The notes beneath the pieces were generated by a model. The model made no database searches and was not told the DNA's origin. It saw nothing but the letters and a program-made list of their open reading frames with translations. Shown one piece after another: positions 1 through 5,700 of a DNA stretch of 5,764 bases. Source of the DNA: Eggerthellaceae bacterium (GTDB taxonomy: Bacteria; Actinomycetota; Coriobacteriia; Coriobacteriales; Eggerthellaceae); the NCBI GenBank assembly GCA_900754495.1, contig CAAEDC010000186.1, forward strand, positions 1 to 5,764, written 5' to 3'. Made by a program: the position numbers and the translations under genes. Each line of letters opens with the position of its first letter. Position 1 is the stretch's first letter.

Positions 1-211
1 AAGGGCCCTGGCACCGGATCTCGCGGCGATCCCGAGGACTCGCGTACCGAAGTACGCTTCGCCCTTGCGATCCCACGAATTCCGGGCACCGGAGGCACCC
101 TCGCTGACGTTACGAACGACCTGGATGTCGTCGAGCCGACCCGCAGGTGGCGAATCTGCCGGCCGGCATCGCTCATCCTTTTCTTTCTATCCCCGTCCGA
201 TTGCGGGTGCT
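1..211. other. Non-coding leader region upstream of uppS, with repeats and hairpins
   Basis: I see no convincing gene here. Several frames stay open on both strands, but their codon third positions are clearly less GC-biased than in the genes that follow, and no frame gives a recognisable protein. The region is structured. A hairpin GCGTAC-CGAA-GTACGC lies at 42-57 and competes with an overlapping hairpin CGAAG-TACG-CTTCG at 48-61. Two direct repeats are nested around them: GCGATCCC at 26-33 and 67-74, and GGCACCGGA at 10-18 and 85-93. GCCGGCCGGC at 158-167 is a perfect palindrome. No clear sigma-70 promoter or T-tract terminator is visible. The stretch could be the untranslated leader of the uppS operon, an intergenic repeat element, or the end of a gene cut by the window edge. 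Confidence 0.45.
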
Positions 212-994
212 ATGAACAAGCCTCTCGACTACATATTTCCTGATCCGCCGGCGGGCCTTGATCCGAGGTTGCTCGATCCCGACCGCGTGCCGCAGCATGT
301 CGCGGTGATCATGGACGGCAACGGCCGCTGGGCGAAGAAGCGCGCGCTCAACCGCCTGCGCGGGCACAAGGCCGGCATCGAGGCGGTGCGCGAGACGATC
401 CGCTGCGCCTCCGACGTGGGGGTGCGCTACCTGACCATCTACTCGTTCTCCACCGAGAACTGGAAGCGTCCCGCCGACGAGGTCGTGGGGCTGATGGATC
501 TGTTCGCCAAGACGATGCTCGCCGAGGTCGACGGCCTCGACGAGGAGAACGTGCGCGTGCGCACCATCGGCGACCTGTCGCCTCTGCCCGCGGAGACGCG
601 CGAGGCGTTCGAGGAGGCCTGGGAGCAGACGCGCGGCAACACCGGCATGACGCTCGTCGTCGCCGTGAACTACGGCGCGCGCCAGGAGATCCTGCACGCG
701 GTCGACGCCCTGCGCCATCAGGCGGCGCTCGCGGCATCCGAAGGCGCCGCTGAGCTGCCCGAACTGACCGAGGAGATGCTCGAGCGCGAGCTCTACACCG
801 CCGACATCCCCGATCCCGACCTGGTCATCCGCACGTCGGGCGAGCTGCGCATCTCGAACTTCCTGCTGTGGCAGATCGCCTACTCCGAGTTCTACTGCAC
901 CGATGTGCTGTGGCCCGACTTCAACCGCTACGACCTGCTGCGCGCGCTGCTCGACTTCCAGGGACGCGACCGCCGCTTCGGGGCGGTGAAATAG
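212..994 (+). CDS. uppS: Isoprenyl transferase (undecaprenyl diphosphate synthase), UppS
   Basis: This cytosolic/membrane-associated cis-prenyltransferase condenses isopentenyl diphosphate units onto farnesyl diphosphate. The product is the C55 carrier lipid used for peptidoglycan and other wall polymers. The 260-residue product matches the usual length of about 250. Visible family motifs are MDGNGRW at residues 34-40 (Asp35 is the expected catalytic/Mg-binding aspartate), GHKAG at 51-55, YSFSTENWKRP at 77-87, VNYGARQE at 152-159 and RTSGELRISNFLLWQ at 207-221. The C-terminal DVLWPDF and DRRFG segments are also typical. I chose the ATG at 212 because it places about 28 residues before the conserved HVAVIMDGNGRW. 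The frame stays open upstream, with a TTG at 65 and an ATG at 125, but that extension is low-complexity and unlike the family. The ribosome-binding site is weak (GCGGGTG). It is the first gene of an apparent uppS-cdsA-dxr operon. Confidence 0.96.
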   Translation: MNKPLDYIFPDPPAGLDPRLLDPDRVPQHVAVIMDGNGRWAKKRALNRLRGHKAGIEAVRETIRCASDVGVRYLTIYSFSTENWKRPADEVVGLMDLFAKTMLAEVDGLDEENVRVRTIGDLSPLPAETREAFEEAWEQTRGNTGMTLVVAVNYGARQEILHAVDALRHQAALAASEGAAELPELTEEMLERELYTADIPDPDLVIRTSGELRISNFLLWQIAYSEFYCTDVLWPDFNRYDLLRALLDFQGRDRRFGAVK

Positions 995-997
995 CCG

Positions 998-1960
998 ATG
1001 TCGGCCAAGCGCGGCGAGGACAAGCCGACGACGCGGCGCGCGTGGGGCGAGGAGCCCCCCGCCGAGGAGGCGTCCGAGCGCACGCGCAAGCAGAAGATCA
1101 AGGACTTCGCGCACGACAAGACGCCCGAGAAGCTCAAGAATCCCACCGACATCCAGGTGCGCTTCCGCACGGGGTTCGTCTACGTCGCCGTGTCGGTCAT
1201 CTGCGTCGTGGTGAGCGACTGGACCACGCTGCTTCTGCTCATGCTGATGGCGGGCATCTCTGCCGGCGAGTTCTACTACATGTTGCGCTCCGACGCCAAG
1301 CTGCCCAACGAGATGCTGGGCATCATCGGCGCGGTGCTGTATCCCGCGGGCGTGTTCTTCTTCGGCCTCGAAGGCGCGGTGTACGTGAGCTTGGCGCTCA
1401 TGCTGGCGCTGATCATCTGGTACGTGTTCTGGACGCGGGCGCGCGTCGCCGACGTGGGCGTGAGCTTCTTCGGCGCGGTGTACGCCGGCGCGCTGCTCTC
1501 GGGCCTCGTCGTGGTGCGCGGCGCGCTGCCCGATCCGTGGGGCGGGCTTTTGGTCCTGGGGATCTTCTTGAGCGTGTGGGCCAACGATTCGTTCGCGTAT
1601 CTGTTCGGGCGCAAGTTCGGCAAGCACAAGCTCGCCCCGCGCACGAGCCCCAAGAAAAGCTGGGAGGGCTTCCTCGCCGGCCTGGTCGCGTCGATGATCT
1701 TCTGGGTGCTCATGTCGTTCATTCCCGGCGTCACGATGAACATTCCGCTCGCCGCGCTGTTCGGCCTGCTCTGCGGGCTGGCGGGGGTGCTGGGCGATCT
1801 GGCGGAGAGCCGCATCAAGCGCAATTCCGGGTTCAAGGACTCCGGAACCATCATGCCCGGCCATGGCGGACTGCTCGACCGGTGCGATTCGATGTTCCTC
1901 GTCGCCGTAGCCTCGGCGGCGCTTCTCATCCTAGGAGGCTGCATCCCCTATGTCTGGTAA
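998..1960 (+). CDS. cdsA: Phosphatidate cytidylyltransferase, CdsA
   Basis: This integral membrane enzyme makes CDP-diacylglycerol from phosphatidate and CTP, the branch point of phospholipid synthesis. The product has 320 residues. A charged, hydrophilic N-terminal segment of about 55 residues is followed by a series of hydrophobic segments, roughly 58-87, 104-123, 127-146, 154-174, 182-205, 225-245, 250-267 and 297-315. The CDS family signature near the C-terminus is clear: GDLAES at 266-271, then S271-R-I-K274-R, K280-D-S-G, PGHGGLLDR at 287-295 and CDS at 296-298. Cys296 occupies a position that is usually a bulky hydrophobic residue, a small deviation. The gene is longer than E. coli CdsA (about 285), and the hydrophilic N-terminus accounts for the difference. 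The ATG lies 3 bases after the uppS stop, with GGGGCGG in the end of uppS as a possible ribosome-binding site. Its end overlaps dxr by 11 bases. Confidence 0.95.
   Translation: MSAKRGEDKPTTRRAWGEEPPAEEASERTRKQKIKDFAHDKTPEKLKNPTDIQVRFRTGFVYVAVSVICVVVSDWTTLLLLMLMAGISAGEFYYMLRSDAKLPNEMLGIIGAVLYPAGVFFFGLEGAVYVSLALMLALIIWYVFWTRARVADVGVSFFGAVYAGALLSGLVVVRGALPDPWGGLLVLGIFLSVWANDSFAYLFGRKFGKHKLAPRTSPKKSWEGFLAGLVASMIFWVLMSFIPGVTMNIPLAALFGLLCGLAGVLGDLAESRIKRNSGFKDSGTIMPGHGGLLDRCDSMFLVAVASAALLILGGCIPYVW
1933..1938 (+). promoter_or_regulatory. Strong ribosome-binding site for dxr inside the end of cdsA
   Basis: A consensus AGGAGG lies 11 bases before the ATG at 1950, within the last codons of cdsA. It supports the ATG at 1950 as the dxr start. 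It also implies that ribosomes finishing cdsA pass over the dxr initiation region, so translational coupling is likely. Confidence 0.8.
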
Positions 1961-3182
1961 ACGCCGCATCGCGGTTTTGGGTTCCACCGGTTCGATCGGC
2001 ACGCAGACGTTGGATGTGGTCCGACGCCATCCCGACAAGCTGGAAGTCGTCGCGCTCGCCTGCGGCACGCGGGCCGAGGAGCTGCTCTCGCAGGCACGCG
2101 CCTTCGACGTGCGCTGGCTGGCGGTGGGCGACGAGCGCCTTGCGGGCGAGCCGATCGCCGACGCCCTGCGCGATCAGGCGCGCAGCGGGCAGCTGGGCTT
2201 CGGCGCTGAGGCCGTCGCCGATCTGGTGAAGCTTCCCAACGTCGACGTCGTGGTGAACGCGCTCGTGGGCGAGGCGGGGCTGCGCGCGAGCTACGAGACG
2301 CTGGCGGCGGGCAAGGTGCTGGCGCTGGCGAACAAGGAGTCGCTGGTGGTGGGCGGCGATCTCATCATGCCGCTCGCCGCGCGCCTCGACGAGCGCCGAC
2401 GTGCGGAGGGCCTTGCCCCGGCGCATGGCCCGGCGGGCGCGCTCATGCCGATCGACTCCGAGCACGGCGCGATCTACCAGTGCCTCATCGGCGAGGCCAA
2501 GTGCGAGGTCTCGCGTCTGTGGGTGACCGCATCGGGCGGGCCGTTCCGCGGCCGCACGCGCGACGAGCTGGAGGACGTCACCGCCGCCGCGGCGCTCAAG
2601 CATCCCACGTGGAACATGGGCGCCAAGATCACCATCGACTCGTCCACCTTGATGAACAAGGGCCTCGAGGTCATCGAGGCGCACCATCTGTTCGCCATGC
2701 CCTACGACCGCATCAGCGTGGTGGTCCAGCCGCAGAGCGCCATCCATTCGATGGTCGAGTTCACCGACGGCAGCGTCAAGGCGCATCTGGGGACCACCGA
2801 CATGCGCATCCCCATCCAATACGCGCTGAGCTACCCCGAGCGCTGGGGCGCCCCGGTCGAGCCGCTCGACTTCACGAAGCTGGGGTCGCTCGAGTTCGCC
2901 GCGCCCGACACCGACACGTTCCGCTGCCTGGCGCTGGCGCGCCATGCGGGCGCGACGGGCGGCACGCTGCCCTGCGTGATGAACGCGGCCAACGAGATCG
3001 CCGTGGCGGCGTTTCTGGCGGATGGGATCGGGTATCTGGACATCGCGCGCTGCGTCGAGGCGGCGATGGATGCCCACGAGCGCGACGGCGTGCAACGGGT
3101 GGAGAGCCTGGACCAGCTCGAGGAGATCGACCGCTGGGCGCGCCGTATCGCCGAAGAGTGGACGCGGGGGCACGCGCGCTAG
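1950..3182 (+). CDS. dxr: 1-deoxy-D-xylulose 5-phosphate reductoisomerase, Dxr (IspC)
   Basis: This enzyme converts DXP to 2-C-methyl-D-erythritol 4-phosphate with NADPH and a divalent metal. It is the first committed step of the MEP isoprenoid pathway, which supplies the units that UppS polymerises. The product has 410 residues. The N-terminal NADPH-binding motif GSTGSIG is at 11-17, and ANKESLV is at 127-133. The metal ligands are in PIDSEH (Asp169, Glu171) and NKGLE (Glu240). Substrate-site segments are TASGGPFR at 193-200, KHPTWNMG at 217-224 and IDSSTLMNKG at 229-238. The C-terminal MNAANEIAVAAF segment is also typical. Compared with E. coli from memory, there is an insertion of about 12 residues near 148-165, just before the metal-binding loop, rich in Arg, Ala, Gly and Pro. 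No active-site residue appears to be missing. No partner gene follows on this strand. The next genes run convergently. Confidence 0.97.
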   Translation: MSGKRRIAVLGSTGSIGTQTLDVVRRHPDKLEVVALACGTRAEELLSQARAFDVRWLAVGDERLAGEPIADALRDQARSGQLGFGAEAVADLVKLPNVDVVVNALVGEAGLRASYETLAAGKVLALANKESLVVGGDLIMPLAARLDERRRAEGLAPAHGPAGALMPIDSEHGAIYQCLIGEAKCEVSRLWVTASGGPFRGRTRDELEDVTAAAALKHPTWNMGAKITIDSSTLMNKGLEVIEAHHLFAMPYDRISVVVQPQSAIHSMVEFTDGSVKAHLGTTDMRIPIQYALSYPERWGAPVEPLDFTKLGSLEFAAPDTDTFRCLALARHAGATGGTLPCVMNAANEIAVAAFLADGIGYLDIARCVEAAMDAHERDGVQRVESLDQLEEIDRWARRIAEEWTRGHAR

Positions 3183-3217
3183 CGATGCGTTAACGGAGGA
3201 GCGGGCGCGGCGGGTCG

Positions 3218-3255
3218 GGCACCGCACGATGCGGACCGGGTGCCGCGTGGTGCGG
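3218..3255. terminator. Candidate hairpin(s) between the convergent dxr and spermidine-synthase-like genes
   Basis: The 87-base gap between the two convergent stop codons holds no gene. It contains overlapping dyads: GGCACC at 3218-3223 with GGTGCC at 3239-3244, CCGCA-CGA-TGCGG at 3222-3234, and CCGCAC at 3222-3227 with GTGCGG at 3250-3255. These could form alternative GC-rich stems that end transcription from both sides. No T-tract follows in either direction, so if this is a terminator it is not a canonical intrinsic one. A strong AGGAGG-like sequence (GGAGGA, 3195-3200) has no start codon at proper spacing. Confidence 0.3.
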
Positions 3256-3269
3256 GCTCGCCGATCGCG

Positions 3270-4058
3270 TCAGTCCCGCAGTGCCGTTCCAGGGAAATCC
3301 CCGTCGTAGGGAAGCGCCCCTTCGAGATCGATCGGGCCGTCCGAGGCTGCGACGAGGAAGTTCGCCTCATCCGAATAATCGATGTCGGGGCAGGGGACCA
3401 CCTGCACGTTTACGAACGCCTCGCGCAGCGTCGCGACCTCGTCGCGCAAAAACGAGAGGTCGGCGCCGCCGTCCCGCGAGACCACGTTGCCCAGGTAGAC
3501 GCCGCCTGGATTGAGCCGCCGTGCGATCGCGCGCGCCGCCTCGACGGTCGCCAGGCTCCGTGCCGGCTCCGCTCCGCGGAAGGCGTCGTTGAGGATCGCG
3601 TCGTAGGTGCGTTCGGTCCGCTCCAGGTAGGAGCGCCCTTCCGCCGCGATCAGCCGCAGCGCGCCCGCCCGCTCCAGCTCGCCCGTGAAGAAGAAGCGCC
3701 GTGCGATGTCGATGATGCGCGGATCCTCCTCGAGCACGTCGATGCGGACGTCGCGCCCCGTCGCTGCGGCGTGTTTGGGCCAGGCGCAGCCGCCGCCGCC
3801 GATCATCAGCGCGCGACGCACGGGGATGCCGCAGGAGAAGGCGGCATCGAAGCTGCGATAGTATTCGAAGACGGGTTCGTAGCGCCGTTTTCCCAGATAG
3901 GTGGCTGATTGGTAGGCTCTTCCCACGTCCAGCACGCGCACCGTCTCGCCGTGCGGCCCCTCGACGGAGAAGACCGAGGCCCACTCCCGCGCCGTGCGCA
4001 CCAGATGGAAGTCATCATGCCGCGCGTTGCCCAGCGCGTGGGCGAGCCCCTTGAGCAT
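3270..4058 (-). CDS. Spermidine-synthase-like protein (AdoMet-type Rossmann fold), exact reaction unknown
   Basis: The 262-residue product resembles the polyamine aminopropyltransferase family. It has a short N-terminal beta region, VLDVGRAYQSATY at 42-54, which matches the family's LDG..Q(T/S) strand. A nucleotide-binding glycine loop follows, ALMIGGGGCAWPKH at 83-96. Then come an acidic strand end IDVLEEDP at 106-113 and YDAILNDAF at 152-160, which corresponds to the post-strand catalytic region. The canonical GGGDG aspartate is replaced (GGGGC), and the second acidic residue of the usual D..D catalytic pair is not seen. Classical spermidine synthesis is therefore doubtful. The protein stops at FPGTALRD, roughly where relatives continue as LTDD-x-APVE, so the C-terminus looks a few residues short. 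The start lies 8 bases after the antitoxin gene, with a weak AGG for ribosome binding, which suggests co-transcription. It may be an unassigned methyltransferase-fold enzyme or a binding protein. Confidence 0.8.
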   Translation of the reverse strand: MLKGLAHALGNARHDDFHLVRTAREWASVFSVEGPHGETVRVLDVGRAYQSATYLGKRRYEPVFEYYRSFDAAFSCGIPVRRALMIGGGGCAWPKHAAATGRDVRIDVLEEDPRIIDIARRFFFTGELERAGALRLIAAEGRSYLERTERTYDAILNDAFRGAEPARSLATVEAARAIARRLNPGGVYLGNVVSRDGGADLSFLRDEVATLREAFVNVQVVPCPDIDYSDEANFLVAASDGPIDLEGALPYDGDFPGTALRD

Positions 4059-4066
4059 GCGCCGGC

Positions 4067-4282
4067 CTAGCGCTGGGAGTCGGACAGGCTGACGACGGAG
4101 TGGTCGAAGCTCGCCATGCGCGGGGTCTTGGTGATCTCGAAGGGGATGCGGCCCTCGCGCAGGGACTGCTTCACGAACACGTTGATGGCGGTGGTGAAGC
4201 TCATGCCCAGGTCGTCGAACAGCTGGTCGGCCTCCTCCTTCAGATCCTCGTCGATGCGGATGGTCACGTTGATGTTCGCCAT
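4067..4282 (-). CDS. RelB/DinJ-family antitoxin, without an adjacent toxin
   Basis: The 71-residue product begins MANINVTIRIDEDLKEEAD, followed by LFDDLGMSFTTAINVF and ending the conserved part at GRIPFEI. This is the typical ribbon-helix-helix N-terminus and helix pattern of RelB/DinJ antitoxins, which dimerise, bind operator DNA and neutralise a RelE/YafQ-type ribonuclease. The tail after PFEI (about 22 residues, with SFDHSVVSLSDSQR) is the usual site of toxin contact and is not recognisable. The protein is a little short for DinJ (86). No toxin gene lies next to it: downstream is the spermidine-synthase-like gene and upstream is the radical SAM gene. It may be an orphan antitoxin, act on a toxin encoded elsewhere, or serve as a local repressor. 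The start is supported by a good ribosome-binding site at 4288-4294. Confidence 0.88.
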   Translation of the reverse strand: MANINVTIRIDEDLKEEADQLFDDLGMSFTTAINVFVKQSLREGRIPFEITKTPRMASFDHSVVSLSDSQR

Positions 4283-4287
4283 GGCGG

Positions 4288-4294
4288 TTCCTTT
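4288..4294 (-). promoter_or_regulatory. Ribosome-binding site of the antitoxin gene
   Basis: Read on the minus strand, AAAGGAA (within GGGAAAGGAA) lies 5 bases before the ATG at 4282. It is the clearest Shine-Dalgarno site of the minus-strand block. It suggests that the antitoxin is initiated independently rather than only by coupling to the radical SAM gene. Confidence 0.7.
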
Positions 4295-4301
4295 CCCGAA
4301 A

Positions 4302-4317
4302 CGGCGCGTGCGCGCCG
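4302..4317 (-). terminator. Perfect GC hairpin directly after the radical SAM stop codon
   Basis: The sequence CGGCGCG-TG-CGCGCCG forms a perfect inverted repeat (7 pairs with a 2-base turn, or 6 with a 4-base loop). It starts 1 base after the radical SAM stop codon and lies 8 bases before the antitoxin ribosome-binding site. On the minus strand only TTT follows, so it is at best a weak, leaky terminator. It could instead protect the 3' end of the radical SAM message or be an operator for the ribbon-helix-helix antitoxin. Confidence 0.4.
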
Positions 4318-4318
4318 G

Positions 4319-5593
4319 CTAACCCTTGATCTCCTGAAGGCCCACTTCGCAGAGGTAGTGCCCGTCCTCGCGCGCCTCCAGGACGTTGACCGACCAGATC
4401 GGCGTGACGCCCGTGCCCTTGAGCGATGGCAGCCAGCGCGGCGGGAAGGCGAGCGAGCGCTCCTCGTCGTCTTCCAGGAAGTCCGTGCAGCCGGCGGCCT
4501 CCAGCACGGCGCGCGCCATCACGCGGTCGCTGCCGTACACCTTGGCGGTCTTGAGAAAGAAGTCGCCCTCATCGAACCTATAGCACGGATGCACATGCGC
4601 GGCGCGCTCGTTCATCTGGCGCATCTCGCTGCGGTGCTTGTTGTCCAGCGAGCAGTAGTGCATGCCGAACGACAGCCCCTCGTCCATCGCGTAGAGCATG
4701 AGCGACAGCGCCAGCTCCTCGCTGCCCGCGATGGGCAGGCCGCCCGAGTAGCCGTAGTCGTACATCACGTCGAACGGGGGGTTGCGCACCTCGAAGCCGC
4801 GGCGCGCGAACTCGTCCCAGCTGTGGAAGGGGAAGCAGAACTCGAGCAGGTTCATGCCCTTGATGCCGGCCGCGTCGAAGCGGTGCATGAGGGCCTTCAT
4901 CTCCTCCTCGGTGCCGGGGACGATGGGCATCTCCACCATCACGTCGGGGATGTAGCGCCCGGCGAGCTCCATGTTCGCCAGAACACGTTGCTGGAGCTGC
5001 TCGGGATCGTCGTTTTTGACGCTGAAGCGGATCTCCTGGAGGCCGGCGTCGCGCAGACGGCGCGCGGACTCCTCGGTGAGCAGGTCGCCGGAGGTGTACA
5101 TGCGCTTGTGCGTGTCGGGGAACAGCTCGCCGGCGCGCTCGAGGAAGCGGATCGTGTCGTCGATGTTGAGCAGCGGCTCGCCGCCGGTGAGGCCCAGGCA
5201 GGCGAGATGCTGGTAGGTGTGCGACGCGCGGTCGAGGCCCTCCTCCCACGGGCAGCCCTCGCGGACGAACTTGTCGTAGTCCGCCTGGTTGTGGTTGAAG
5301 CAGAAGTAGCAGTCGCGATGGCATTTGAAGGTGGTCGAGAACGTCTCGCTGCCGCGGTTGCCCGTGCATTCCACGCACGCCTGGGAGATCCAGCCCACGC
5401 GAATGCTGGCGCCGGCGTTGCAGAACTGGGCGCCCCGCTGGCGCAGCTTGCCGCGCAGGGCGCAGCGGACATCGGCGCCGGCGTTCGGCTTGGCGAAGAC
5501 GAGGCCTTTGCCCTCGAGCGTCTTGATGTAGGTGTCGCGCACGCCGTCGTAGTGGTCGAGCGCGGCTTGCAGTGCAGCGTTATCGGTCTTCAT
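4319..5593 (-). CDS. Radical SAM protein with additional N-terminal cysteines, function unknown
   Basis: The 424-residue product has the hallmark CX3CX2C motif (Cys91, Cys95, Cys98 in KCHRDCYFC) that binds the 4Fe-4S cluster used to cleave AdoMet. The AdoMet-contacting GGEP follows at 137-140, so it belongs to the radical SAM superfamily. Ahead of the motif are Cys44, Cys58, Cys73 and Cys76, the last pair in QACVECTGNRGSETF, which could bind a second metal. More cysteines lie in HYCSLDNKHR (Cys314), HPCYRF (Cys337), Cys369 and Cys415. The HYCS segment recalls archaeal and bacterial proteins described as related to pyruvate formate-lyase activating enzyme, but I cannot assign the subfamily. 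I chose the ATG at 5593, which has purine-rich GGATGGGG just upstream. A TTG at 5605 in frame has no ribosome-binding site. No signal peptide or membrane segment is seen. It heads the minus-strand block. Confidence 0.9.
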   Translation of the reverse strand: MKTDNAALQAALDHYDGVRDTYIKTLEGKGLVFAKPNAGADVRCALRGKLRQRGAQFCNAGASIRVGWISQACVECTGNRGSETFSTTFKCHRDCYFCFNHNQADYDKFVREGCPWEEGLDRASHTYQHLACLGLTGGEPLLNIDDTIRFLERAGELFPDTHKRMYTSGDLLTEESARRLRDAGLQEIRFSVKNDDPEQLQQRVLANMELAGRYIPDVMVEMPIVPGTEEEMKALMHRFDAAGIKGMNLLEFCFPFHSWDEFARRGFEVRNPPFDVMYDYGYSGGLPIAGSEELALSLMLYAMDEGLSFGMHYCSLDNKHRSEMRQMNERAAHVHPCYRFDEGDFFLKTAKVYGSDRVMARAVLEAAGCTDFLEDDEERSLAFPPRWLPSLKGTGVTPIWSVNVLEAREDGHYLCEVGLQEIKG

Positions 5594-5613
5594 ATCCCCA
5601 TCCAAACAAATGC

Positions 5614-5630
5614 TCGGCGCAAGGCGCCGA
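5614..5630 (-). promoter_or_regulatory. Leader hairpin 2, terminator-like, before the radical SAM gene
   Basis: TCGGCGC and GCGCCGA form a perfect 7-bp stem with a 3-base loop, 20 bases before the ATG at 5593. On the minus strand the stem is followed by GCATTTGTTTGG, an imperfect T-tract. This makes it look like an intrinsic terminator or attenuator located inside the leader, downstream of the candidate promoter. Confidence 0.45.
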
Positions 5631-5639
5631 AGGGCTCAC

Positions 5640-5660
5640 GCGTGCGGTTCGCGCGCACGC
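5640..5660 (-). promoter_or_regulatory. Leader hairpin 1 before the radical SAM gene
   Basis: Perfect 7-bp stem GCGTGCG/CGCACGC at 5640-5646 and 5654-5660 with a 7-base loop. It lies just downstream of the candidate -10 box and 9 bases upstream of leader hairpin 2 in transcription order. The two together occupy most of the predicted 5' leader. Confidence 0.4.
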
Positions 5661-5669
5661 AACCTGATC

Positions 5670-5700
5670 AGTATAGCGAATCGACGGCGGATCGTGTCGC
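5670..5700 (-). promoter_or_regulatory. Candidate sigma-70-type promoter for the radical SAM block
   Basis: On the minus strand TATACT (5675-5670) is a good -10 box in an otherwise very GC-rich context. The -35 is weak: GCGACA at 5700-5695 gives four matches to TTGACA but with a long spacer of 19. Transcription would start near 5663, leaving a leader of about 70 bases before the ATG at 5593. The weak -35 suggests dependence on an activator or regulation. Confidence 0.45.

Noticed and set aside
70..130. Possible T-box-like AGGGTG..CCGG sequence on the minus strand
   Set aside because: It matches only part of the T-box antiterminator consensus (AGGGTGGNACCGCG). There is no specifier stem or terminator, and the direction does not lead into a gene in the window.
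65..211. N-terminal extension of UppS from a TTG at 65 or an ATG at 125
   Set aside because: The added residues are low-complexity Ser/Arg/Pro-rich and unlike the family. The ATG at 212 gives the normal length.
173..1864. 563-codon open frame on the minus strand, antisense to uppS and cdsA
   Set aside because: Its product is rich in Arg, Ala, His, Glu and Gln with no family motif. It lies opposite two unmistakable genes. Such frames are expected in GC-rich DNA.
868..2229. 453-codon plus-strand frame crossing uppS, cdsA and dxr
   Set aside because: It is an Arg/Ala-rich out-of-frame shadow of three recognised genes.
1926..3227. 433-codon minus-strand frame antisense to dxr
   Set aside because: It is a shadow frame with Arg/Ala/Leu/His-rich low-complexity translation and no motif. 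The dxr frame has all its catalytic residues.
3240..3908. 222-codon plus-strand frame opposite the spermidine-synthase-like gene
   Set aside because: The opposite strand shows coherent family motifs, and this frame does not.
4578..5472. Minus-strand frames of 266 and 177 codons (4578-5378, 4939-5472) inside the radical SAM gene
   Set aside because: They are alternate frames of the radical SAM gene with Arg/Pro- or Ser/Thr/Ala-rich translations and no motifs.
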